Positions 16,383 through 23,630 of a DNA stretch of 33,135 nucleotides are shown here, piece by piece; position 1 is the stretch's first letter; every line of letters begins with the position of its first letter. A model generated the notes under the pieces. The model was not told the DNA's origin and searched no databases. It saw only the letters and a list, made by a program, of their open reading frames with translations. Source of the stretch: Acidobacteriaceae bacterium. GTDB taxonomy: Bacteria; Acidobacteriota; Terriglobia; Terriglobales; Acidobacteriaceae. The stretch is taken from contig PNAR01000223.1 of assembly GCA_003169715.1 (NCBI GenBank), positions 1 through 33,135 on the forward strand, written 5' to 3'. A program made the position numbers and the translations under genes.

Positions 16383-17702
16383 ATGGATGATAAGAAATCC
16401 TCCTATCGGAACGGAAAGACGTTTGGGGCCCGCTCGACAACTTTGAATGGCGGATTAATGCTGATCTCTGCGATTTCAGTACTTGTCTGCGGCTGTACGC
16501 ATCTTAGCCCACTGCATGAAAACAGCACCGCCAATCCCACACATTCACTGACTGCTGGCCCCGGTTACGAATTGGCATTCGTAGAGTTTGGTGAACAAGG
16601 TTCCTATCAGGACACGAGCCAACTGCAAAATGCTGTGAGCTTAATCAAACGCACACCACAGCCGTTCGTTATTACCTATGTCCACGGCTGGCACAACAAT
16701 GCGGGATCTGCGGATGTAAGGAGATTCACTGAGTGGCTCTCCGAGCTTAGCCAGACGCAACTTATTCGTGATAGTGGATTCCATTTGGTCGGCATGTATC
16801 TCGGCTGGCGAGGAGAGATCACCCAAGCTCCAATTGCAAGCCAACTAACGTTTTACAACAGAAAAGCAGCCGCGGAAAGATTGGCCAGCAATTTCGATTG
16901 TTATGACGCAATCGCTACTATTGCTGAAGCGGCGCGAAAATATCATCAAAGTGATCGGCAATACACAGTCCTGATCGGACATTCCTTTGGTGGCTTGGTG
17001 GTCGAGCGCGCCGTGGCACATGCCATTAACGCGGAGATGCATGGGCATTCGACTGCCGACAGAAGTCTGCCTGCGGACTTAATTCTTATGGTAAATCCGG
17101 CATCCGACTCTATCCTGACACGCCAGATGATTGCAGCGCTTTACGTGCGCAACACCGAGGCCACGAGGCCATTCCTTGTCTCGCTCACTTCGGTCACAGA
17201 CGATGCAACCGGAAAATGGTTTCATATTGGAACATCCCTCGCAGCAGCGAGTAAAGCCTTTAACGATGTGCCTGTGCCCGGGTCGACGGAAGCGCAGAGC
17301 GAAAGACAATTTTACACATCAACACCCGGTCACAATGAGCATCTAATCAATCACGAGACCGAAAAATTATCTAAAGAAATCGCGGCGCCGAACGGTTTAA
17401 ATGCCATTCAAACTAATCTCTCCCACAATCTAAGAGGAGATGTCTTTACTCTTGATGGCTCGGGTGGGCAGTTGGAACTCTGGCACATTAAGCGCATCGG
17501 CCCCGTGGATGTCCCATACTGGGACGTCAAAGTTGACACAAGCATCATCAAAAACCACGGCGATATTTGGAATCCCAGAGCCCGAGCGATGATGGCCGCT
17601 ATCTTCCGCATGACTAATCCGATCTTAAATCGCTCAGTACCGCCGAAAGCCAAGCTTCAGCAAACTCCAGACGCCAGCAAAATGAAGTCGCTGAGCCACT
17701 AG
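16383..17702 (+). CDS. Lipoprotein-like alpha/beta hydrolase
   Basis: 439 residues. A hydrophobic segment ends in ISVLVCGCTHL with a possible lipidated Cys at C38 (the lipobox is weak: Val-Cys-Gly before Cys). The start could also be the Met at codon 26 (16458), which gives a short signal. The hydrolase domain shows an oxyanion-type HGW in ITYVHGWHNNAG (about 97-108) and the nucleophile GHSFGG (S201). The fold is that of esterases and lipases. It follows the DUF2235 gene and its membrane partner in the same direction, so three adjacent genes combine two serine hydrolases and a membrane protein. The substrate is unknown. Confidence 0.8.
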   Translation: MDDKKSSYRNGKTFGARSTTLNGGLMLISAISVLVCGCTHLSPLHENSTANPTHSLTAGPGYELAFVEFGEQGSYQDTSQLQNAVSLIKRTPQPFVITYVHGWHNNAGSADVRRFTEWLSELSQTQLIRDSGFHLVGMYLGWRGEITQAPIASQLTFYNRKAAAERLASNFDCYDAIATIAEAARKYHQSDRQYTVLIGHSFGGLVVERAVAHAINAEMHGHSTADRSLPADLILMVNPASDSILTRQMIAALYVRNTEATRPFLVSLTSVTDDATGKWFHIGTSLAAASKAFNDVPVPGSTEAQSERQFYTSTPGHNEHLINHETEKLSKEIAAPNGLNAIQTNLSHNLRGDVFTLDGSGGQLELWHIKRIGPVDVPYWDVKVDTSIIKNHGDIWNPRARAMMAAIFRMTNPILNRSVPPKAKLQQTPDASKMKSLSH

Positions 17703-17907
17703 CAATTCGGGTTCTTATGCGGTTCTAAATCCATCTAAGGCGTTAAATACGCGGCCGGATTCGCCAAAATATTTCGCGGCGGTCGATATCGCTGCCCGCG
17801 CCGATGACCGCTCCTGGTTATCTGAGACCATAAAAGCGCTTGGTAGACACTGGCTCCGAAAAAAGCAGCCGCGGCTAACGCAGCTCAGCCCACAGCCAAG
17901 GAGTTAG
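17695..17907 (+). pseudogene. Start-less reading-frame remnant
   Basis: Just after the hydrolase gene, in a shifted frame, 71 codons are open with no ATG, GTG or TTG start. The text is protein-like: DSPKYFAAVDIAARADDRSW, then LSETIKALGRHWLRKKQP. It is probably the tail of a gene lost by deletion. No family is recognised. Confidence 0.3.
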
Positions 17908-17929
17908 TGATGCGATTCTTGCCACTCGT

Positions 17930-19057
17930 TTACAGCGCTTCGAAGCGAATCCAGATAAAATTCTCATTATCGGGGATGTGTATGACCTCCAGAACACGGA
18001 CCATTTGGCTCTTGTTCACGACTCCGAGCTTAGGTGCGTTTATCCAGCCTTGGTCTGGGACATACTTGATAACGTCGGAACGGATATGCACCGAGTCGAG
18101 CGCGCGCACGGTAACGCCAACTGTAGGTTTCGCAGAGGGGGAAGAATCGGCCCGCTCGAAATGGCGTTCGTACCAACCGTCGTCATTTGCTATGCCGTAA
18201 AAAAGGTATCGGGCGGCACTCGACACGGGAACGTCGGGCGAAGACGTGACCTCAAAGTCTACGGACGTTATGGGTTTCCCGCCAAACGCACTGTTCCAAC
18301 CAAACTTCACACGCGTATTGGTCTTCACATCAAATGCGACAAGCGGTCCGGGGAAAGTTGAAAGTGGATATGGCTTCGATACACTATCCGCCACGGAAAA
18401 CTGAATTGCGGTCGCGTCCTCAGGGATCGGAACCTGAAGGCTTCCCTTCGCTGGTAAAGCGACCGTAAGCTTGGAATTCTTTGAACTGTCGAGAAAAGTT
18501 ATAGAAACATCAGTTTCGGAATTGAGCGACCGAACTGCGAGGGTCCGTTGGGGCTGCGCAAGATCGCTGGTTGGGAGAGGCTTCAACGCTGTCAAATCCG
18601 GGGCGGCATACGCAGACGACGAAAAACTAAACGCTGCCGACGTCCGCGGCGGACGGTTCCTCGTACGTTCGGCACCGTGTTGGAGGTCACTTAACGTTAG
18701 GCTTAGAAAGGCGGGGAGGCTCAATCCAAGTAGGATCGCTTTCTGTCGCTTCGTCTCGCGAAAACCCCATGCAACCCCTGCACCCAAAGCTCCGAGGATT
18801 ATGACACCGATCCAGTAGAGAAGATTGAAATCAAGTTCAACATTCTCCTGCTGCACAAAAGCGAGCGCAACTCGCAACAACGGAGCGAGCATACCACCGA
18901 AAGCTCCAGCGAGAATGATCTGCATCGGGCGGTCCGGTGTAAGGTCATCATCGTTTTCGAATAGGTTTGGCGTGGGCTGTGGCTTTCGCTTCACCTTTGG
19001 ATCTGCCTTTTGGGTTAGGTTTGGGGTTGGGTCTGGGTTTGGGGTTGAGTCGGCCAT
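17930..19057 (-). CDS. Membrane protein with proline-rich N-terminus and SH3-like tail
   Basis: 375 residues. The first 35 residues are a low-complexity Pro/Asn/Thr/Lys segment (repeats of the PNPDPTPN type). Hydrophobic helices follow around 45-68 (MQIILAGAFGGMLAPLLRVA), 75-97 (LLYWIGVIILGALGAGVAWG) and 105-120. A periplasm-sized soluble domain of about 220 residues follows. Its last 45 residues (WINAPKLGVVNKSQMVRVLE, then WIRFEAL) have the strand pattern of a bacterial SH3-like domain. I do not recognise a named family. The gene is convergent with the hydrolase operon and is not clearly in an operon with its neighbours. Repeats in the N-terminal codons place a G-quadruplex motif on the opposite strand. 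Confidence 0.7.
   Translation of the reverse strand: MADSTPNPDPTPNLTQKADPKVKRKPQPTPNLFENDDDLTPDRPMQIILAGAFGGMLAPLLRVALAFVQQENVELDFNLLYWIGVIILGALGAGVAWGFRETKRQKAILLGLSLPAFLSLTLSDLQHGAERTRNRPPRTSAAFSFSSSAYAAPDLTALKPLPTSDLAQPQRTLAVRSLNSETDVSITFLDSSKNSKLTVALPAKGSLQVPIPEDATAIQFSVADSVSKPYPLSTFPGPLVAFDVKTNTRVKFGWNSAFGGKPITSVDFEVTSSPDVPVSSAARYLFYGIANDDGWYERHFERADSSPSAKPTVGVTVRALDSVHIRSDVIKYVPDQGWINAPKLGVVNKSQMVRVLEVIHIPDNENFIWIRFEAL
19023..19044 (+). other. G-quadruplex-type motif
   Basis: Four G-runs (4, 3, 3 and 4 Gs) separated by 2-3 nt loops on the plus strand, which is the template strand for the gene whose start codon is at 19055-19057. The sequence encodes the Pro-rich N-terminus on the other strand. 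Confidence 0.6.
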
Positions 19058-19080
19058 ATCAAGAGCGGGGTTAGAAGCGC

Positions 19081-19840
19081 CTAACTTGTGATTGTGCTGA
19101 GAAAAGTCCGGCTGGTCGAGCTTTTTTGCGAAGCAACGCCGGGAAGTCGTACATTCTCACCAGAGGAATTGTGAGTAACGGACGGGATCTCAACCAACTT
19201 AGCCGGCGACACGTGTTCGTATTCTTCTAAAGCTGGACATATCACCAAGGCGCTTCTGGCGTATGCCTCATGAACTGCGCCACTTCCATGACCTAAGGCC
19301 GCTTGGGCAAATCTCTGCGGATATCCGCAAGACTTCGCGCGGTGTGCCCAAGAATAGCGATAGGAATGCAAATTTACACCCTGAATACCGGCGACACGGC
19401 AGCGCCGTCTAAACTCGGCCGATCGATGCGCAGCGGAACGTCGTTTTATGTTCGGAAACAGATCGCCGAAACGGGGGAGCGAATCGAGCAAGGTCCGAAA
19501 TCTCGTCCCGATCGTTAATCGCGCCGGCTCACTGAACGGCCCAAGCTTTTTTCGGCGGTAAACGAGAACTCCGTGGCTCCAGTCGATATCCTCCTCCGTT
19601 AAATTCGCGCCTTCCGTCTGCGCAGCTCCGGTTTCGTAGAGGAGCTCGTAATATGCGCGGCGTTCATCGTTCCCTTCACAAGCGATGACTGCTGCATGTT
19701 CTTCTGCAGTGATCGCTCTCTTTTGTTGGCTTTGGATTTTGGGCCATGCTCGTTTGGCGAGGATGGGCCACGCGAGCCACCCCGAGATCAACGGCCAGGT
19801 TGTGCAGTCGGCGCAGATAATGACGACATCCTCCATGTCT
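19081..19840 (-). pseudogene. Truncated, frameshifted tyrosine recombinase
   Basis: The readable part is the catalytic domain of a phage-type integrase: LLYETGAAQTEGANLTEEDI, then NLHSYRYSWAHRAKSCGY and ALGHGSGAVHEAYAR with the terminal Tyr. The first catalytic Arg position is occupied by Gln (GAAQTE). I recall this as a feature of a recombinase group in Verrucomicrobiota. Just upstream, the sequence continues in another frame (YLRRLHNLAVDLG). Removing one base from a run of four Gs (plus-strand C4 at 19780-19783) joins this to WLAWPILAKRAWPKI. So the gene is frameshifted there, and the N-terminal SAM-like domain is missing as well. It is probably an inactive leftover of an older integration event. 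Confidence 0.8.
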
Positions 19841-20123
19841 ACCGCCTGGATTTACTCCAATAAAAAATAGTCGCGTATTCCGGTGGAATGCTTTCTTCGG
19901 ACCAAACAAAAACCGCCACCCATGCTTATGCCCTATCCGAGTGTATGCGCGCCTAATGCTCCGAATAACGCTATCGAAACTTCGCACGGTATTATAATAG
20001 CAGAATAAAAAGCGACCCGTTGCCCTACCGGACTTGCAACCAGAAGACGTCGACGTCGCGTAATTGAGGATAGAAACCCAAGAAGATGCGGGAAAAGTGG
20101 GGGTTGCGCGGACGCTTTTGAAT

Positions 20124-20198
20124 ATGGGACATTACCGCCCGGCCAATGTTCTGCATGATGAGGCGCATCTCCGAGCAATGTTTCAAATCGAAAACTAG
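20124..20198 (+). pseudogene. C-terminal remnant of a second DUF2235 gene
   Basis: A 24-codon open tail ending HDEAHLRAMFQIEN and a TAG. It aligns with the end of the DUF2235 protein at 13904-15016 (ADEQSIRAMFKIEN), including the preceding YRPAN versus YRPRN. The body of the gene is missing, so this is a relic of a duplicate module. Confidence 0.75.
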
Positions 20199-20221
20199 TT
20201 CCAACTGAGGGAGCCCTAAAC

Positions 20222-20950
20222 GTGCCAGAGTATTTTCAATTCTTGGAAGGGAAGGAAATCGTCGGAGCCCTCTTGGGCGCGATTGTCGGTGGAATATTGA
20301 CATATTTCGCGACGCTCCGCCAACAGCGGATTCAGCAAAAGAAGATGGACCTGTCGATGTGCAGCCTGGTGCTTTTAGAGCTACTAGAAAACCAGAATAT
20401 CTTCGGAAGGGATATCGATCGGATTCTACCAATTTGGTTGGTACGCGGGCGACCTATGTCGCGCGAGGCGCCCTCTGTAGCGGAATTAACCTCCCAATCC
20501 GCGGCCCCCGCTGACCGTATCTACACGCATTTCTTCCCTCAGCTCGCGGTTACAGCCATCGGTCCTGCTTTGATGAATTATTATGCGCGACTGAGCAATC
20601 ACAAGAAGATGCTGGCATCACATCCGAATGGTGTCCCAAAGGAATCTCTGCGTAACTAGGTCGAGCGACTATCAAAATCAATTGAGGATGGAGACGATCT
20701 GATCTCACGCATTAGGAAGATGCGTCGCATTGCGAGATTCTTTTCTCCTGAGCATAAGTCAGATCTTGCCTTTCATGACGATTTAAAACAGCGATATGTG
20801 TATATGGCAAAGTTGTACTACACGCGAGCTGAGGATCTGCGAGTTCTGGCTGAGGGAGGGCAAATCTCCCAAAGCATCCCGGAAATGATCCGCGAGGATA
20901 AGGAACTTCGCTGGAAAACTTGGTCAGCACCATACGATGCCTACCTTTAG
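20222..20950 (+). pseudogene. Membrane-anchored protein gene split by an in-frame amber stop
   Basis: GTG start with GAGGGA upstream. The first 145 codons encode an N-terminal anchor (IVGALLGAIVGGILTYFATL) and a charged helical region. A TAG at 20657-20659 interrupts the frame, which then stays open in the same phase to 20950 with protein-like text (SPEHKSDLAFHDDLKQRYVY). Read through, it would be about 242 residues with one N-terminal helix. The simplest view is a recent nonsense mutation in a gene of the second, decaying DUF2235 module. If real, the truncated 145-residue form could still be made. No family recognised. Confidence 0.7.
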
Positions 20951-21023
20951 TGCTACGACCCTTGCGTTGATGGGGATCAGCTCGGGCTGTTATCTTGGAT
21001 TCAAGCTCCCGAACGGGCCGTAA
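20937..21023 (+). pseudogene. C-terminal remnant of a second copy of the 15055 membrane gene
   Basis: 28 codons reading MPTFSATTLALMGISSGCYL then GFKLPNGP. They match the end of the intact membrane protein (MPEFDATLMTLLGISSAAYV then GFKLSK). The upstream helices are absent. With the remnant at 20124-20198 it marks a deleted duplicate of the 13904-16338 gene pair. Confidence 0.75.
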
Positions 21024-21068
21024 CCGAAACAGTCCCCCTGGCATATTGTCGATGTAATGAGAGTTTTT

Positions 21069-22511
21069 TCAATAAAGCATACTCAACCCGAGGGTGAAAG
21101 TTTCGACCTGCTGTTTGGTGAAGTCGAGCCCGCCGTTTAGGTATTGAGCAGTGAGAGACACTTTCCGGCCAGTTTCTTTGTCCTTATATAGGGTTAAAGC
21201 CGCCGCTAAGTTCAAAAGTGATTCATGGTCATCGCGGCCACGGATGGCCAGGATATCCGAGTATTGGCCGGTGATTGAGAAGCCCTTGTATAGTTGCGGA
21301 AAGTTAATCCGCAGCTGAACGACGGGCCCCATCCGGAGAAAGCTCCCTGTAACGGCGTTCCAGCTCTGGCCGGCGTCCTGGATATCTCCGCCCTCCATAT
21401 GCATCCAGAGCCGCAGTTGATAATCTAGAAGCGATTGGTCGCTGCCATCTTTGGAGGCCGGTTGCCTCGGCCAGAGGATATTGCGCTGGCCAAGAGATAA
21501 CCGATATCTCGCTAGAGCGAAGCTGCGCGGTTCTATATCAAGTTCATATCCCGGAAGGCGGGCGCTGAAACCTGTGTCGGTTCCGTAAACAAAGGCACCT
21601 CGCGCCTGAACATAATCTAAAATGTTCGGTGGACCACTCCACTCGCCGTAAGTGCCGAGTCTGAAAAAGAGTTGATCAGTTTCGCCTTTGGGATTCCCGC
21701 TCTTGGCGATACGATTTATGCTAACGCTTGGTGCAATTGCGAGGGTCTCTGGGTCCAAATCAACGTTATTTTCCTTGGAGTGATAGACCCAAGGCCAGAT
21801 TAGCGAGCCGATTGTCGACCAGGTATTCGCGTCTGCCTTCGCATCGTAGGAGTAAGAAAAAGTAGCCCCGACAAGGTCATCAACTTTTTTAGTCTCATTG
21901 CCAGGCTGACTCATGTCATCAGCGTAAAGAAGATCTGTCCAATCATGCCGAATCATCGGAGTCTGGAGCCTTGATTTAGGAGCAGCAGCTTCGGCTGCCT
22001 TAACAATTTCAGTTGGACGACGATCATCGCTGTAGACGTAGTCCTTTTTTTGGTCACCGAACTGGTCAACTAAGCGAACTTCTCGGGCGAGATACCAGGG
22101 ATGTGGGCCAAAGATGTCTCTGATAGCCGCGATGGAGCCTTTGCTCTTGGGATTGTGCGTGTGCTGAACCTCAAAATACTGCGTCACTTGGGCGAGAGAC
22201 ATCGCCCCCGGCGGCACTGGTAGGACCCGATCCTCTCCCTTCTCTGGAAAATCCACCATCGGATACTTATCCTTTGGCTCTAAAATAGCGGTAACCTCGT
22301 CGTCGCTGTAGGTCGGCTTTTTCCCAAACCGGGCGATTAACTTCGGGTAAAGATTGCTTTTGGTGTCGTCAAGAATTTGGACTGTTTCGAAATAATTTTG
22401 CAACTCTTGAGCAGGGTATTCTCGCGGAATCGTTGCTGCCGTCGCCGCTGGCGGGAAGACAAAAATAATCAGCGACAGGGAAACAAACAAAAATCGGCGG
22501 TTCATTGGCAA
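21069..22511 (-). CDS. Outer-membrane beta-barrel protein candidate
   Basis: 480 residues with a Sec signal peptide (RRFLFVSLSLIIFVFPPAATA then ATIPREY; cleavage near residue 26). The second half is made of alternating amphipathic strands rich in Tyr, Gly and Ser, such as LFFRLGTYGEWSG, VQLRINFPQLYKGFSITGQY and KVSLTAQYLNG. It ends on an aromatic residue after a terminal strand (ETFTLGLSMLY), as required for outer-membrane assembly. The N-terminal 150 residues may form a plug or periplasmic domain. It lies 9 bp downstream of the small basic protein gene, so the two are likely one transcript with the membrane protein at 22914. Substrate or role cannot be told. Confidence 0.7.
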   Translation of the reverse strand: MPMNRRFLFVSLSLIIFVFPPAATAATIPREYPAQELQNYFETVQILDDTKSNLYPKLIARFGKKPTYSDDEVTAILEPKDKYPMVDFPEKGEDRVLPVPPGAMSLAQVTQYFEVQHTHNPKSKGSIAAIRDIFGPHPWYLAREVRLVDQFGDQKKDYVYSDDRRPTEIVKAAEAAAPKSRLQTPMIRHDWTDLLYADDMSQPGNETKKVDDLVGATFSYSYDAKADANTWSTIGSLIWPWVYHSKENNVDLDPETLAIAPSVSINRIAKSGNPKGETDQLFFRLGTYGEWSGPPNILDYVQARGAFVYGTDTGFSARLPGYELDIEPRSFALARYRLSLGQRNILWPRQPASKDGSDQSLLDYQLRLWMHMEGGDIQDAGQSWNAVTGSFLRMGPVVQLRINFPQLYKGFSITGQYSDILAIRGRDDHESLLNLAAALTLYKDKETGRKVSLTAQYLNGGLDFTKQQVETFTLGLSMLY

Positions 22512-22520
22512 TTAGTGCAC

Positions 22521-22856
22521 TCAGCAGCTTCCCCGCGCTGCGGCCTCTGAACGAACTCTGCCGACCGACCAAGTACCTTTAATCTCCCCACCTGCGAATC
22601 TTTTCCCTGGGGGAATGTGACATCGCCTGTTAAGGCAATTCTCCAATACGGTTGTGTTTACACCGAGAGCCGCCATCGTAAACTCAGGCTTGATTACAAC
22701 GGTCGGTTGTTGATCGTGAATGCAGGAAGCAACGCAATCTTCCTTGCTTTTCGGCGCAAGAGCTTTTCCGACAGCTTTCTTTTTACCGCGAGCGGCAGGT
22801 TTTTCTTTCTTCGGCAGTGAAGAACGCTTTTTGGATGGAGTTTTGTTTGGGGCCAT
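22521..22856 (-). CDS. Small basic protein with Lys-rich N-terminus
   Basis: 111 residues. The first 40 are Lys/Pro/Ala-rich (PSKKRSSLPKKEKPAARGKK), like histone H1-type tails. The rest has four or more cysteines (KSKEDCVASCIHD, LENCLNRRCHIPPG, and one at the very end) and could form a small disulphide- or metal-stabilised fold. No signal peptide is seen in this frame. A Lys-rich tail of the same flavour ends the phospholipase-D-like protein at 23631-25604, so the two may share a partner or a location. No ribosome-binding site is evident before the ATG. Coding status rests on composition and on the tight 9-bp spacing to the next gene. Confidence 0.55.
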   Translation of the reverse strand: MAPNKTPSKKRSSLPKKEKPAARGKKKAVGKALAPKSKEDCVASCIHDQQPTVVIKPEFTMAALGVNTTVLENCLNRRCHIPPGKRFAGGEIKGTWSVGRVRSEAAARGSC

Positions 22857-22913
22857 GGGGTGTTTGGGAACGACCTGTGGTCTTTTTGTTGGTTTGGTTT
22901 TAATCGCCTGATA

Positions 22914-23507
22914 TCAGGTTTTTGGCTCAAAAATGGGTTCGAGCAACGTCAGAAACGTTGAAATGAATAAGGCAAGAAACGCGGCAAGGACGCCTCCCAC
23001 TTCTCCGGTGAGATAGGGCGTCCCTGGAACCGCTAGAGCCCACACCCCGAAGGCTGTGGTTGAAGCGAACAATTTCCACCACGGCCATTGTACAAAAGAT
23101 GGCAAAGGGGGCAGCTCGGCACTACGTCGCTTGCCAATGAAAATAATCAGAAACAAGAGTGGGGTCAGGAGCACGAATGCCCAATAAGCCCAGTACGACG
23201 CTTTAGGCGGGAGTTTGCCTTGTAGAGCGGCCATGGCAGAACAAGCCGCTATGTAAAGAGTGATGGCTTCTGTCGGAATATAACGCGCGAGAGAGTCGAG
23301 TGCATTCGACCCTTTGGTCGGCTCAACTGGCGTTTCGGCCGCCAAAGGCAGCAAGCTCTCATTAAGCAGATTTAGCTTCGTTGATGGAATGTCAAGTTTA
23401 GCGAGCATCGAATTGGCGTACTCGGAAACTCGCGGTTTCATACGGTTCGCAATAAAAGTGGTCTCTCGATGACTAATCTCTTGGTCTGCTAGTGAACTAA
23501 GACTCAT
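22914..23507 (-). CDS. Multi-pass membrane protein
   Basis: 197 residues from the ATG at 23507, chosen because AAGGA precedes it by 6 nt; a longer frame to 23549 lacks one. The first 80 residues are soluble. Then come four hydrophobic segments, starting with EAITLYIAACSAMAAL, ASYWAYWAFVLLTPLLFLII, a Trp-rich helix after PSFVQWPWWK, and a last one around GVLAAFLALFISTFLTLL. The ARYIPTEAITLY motif before the first helix recurs, from memory, in uncharacterised bacterial membrane proteins. A 44-bp element shared with the phospholipase-D gene lies 57 bp upstream, so expression is probably coordinated with it. Confidence 0.7.
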   Translation of the reverse strand: MSLSSLADQEISHRETTFIANRMKPRVSEYANSMLAKLDIPSTKLNLLNESLLPLAAETPVEPTKGSNALDSLARYIPTEAITLYIAACSAMAALQGKLPPKASYWAYWAFVLLTPLLFLIIFIGKRRSAELPPLPSFVQWPWWKLFASTTAFGVWALAVPGTPYLTGEVGGVLAAFLALFISTFLTLLEPIFEPKT

Positions 23508-23564
23508 TTTCGTTCCTTGTGTTTTGCAAACGACTGCGCATGATGACAAGAACTAGCCATTTGC

Positions 23565-23608
23565 GTCTAGTGGGAGAATTCCGACGCTCAATTGAACATA
23601 AGGCAACC
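23565..23608 (-). promoter_or_regulatory. 44-bp repeated upstream element, copy 1
   Basis: Matches 25784-25827 in 42 of 44 positions. It ends 57 bp before the start codon of the membrane protein gene (23507). Read on the minus strand it carries TTGAGCGTCGGAATTCTCCC. The position suggests a promoter or operator shared by two transcription units. Confidence 0.7.
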
Positions 23609-23630
23609 AGAACTTAGGCCGAAGCAAAGC

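Noticed and set aside
13904-17702. Type VI secretion effector-immunity locus
   Set aside because: DUF2235 alone is not enough: no VgrG, PAAR, Hcp, adaptor or sheath genes occur in the window.
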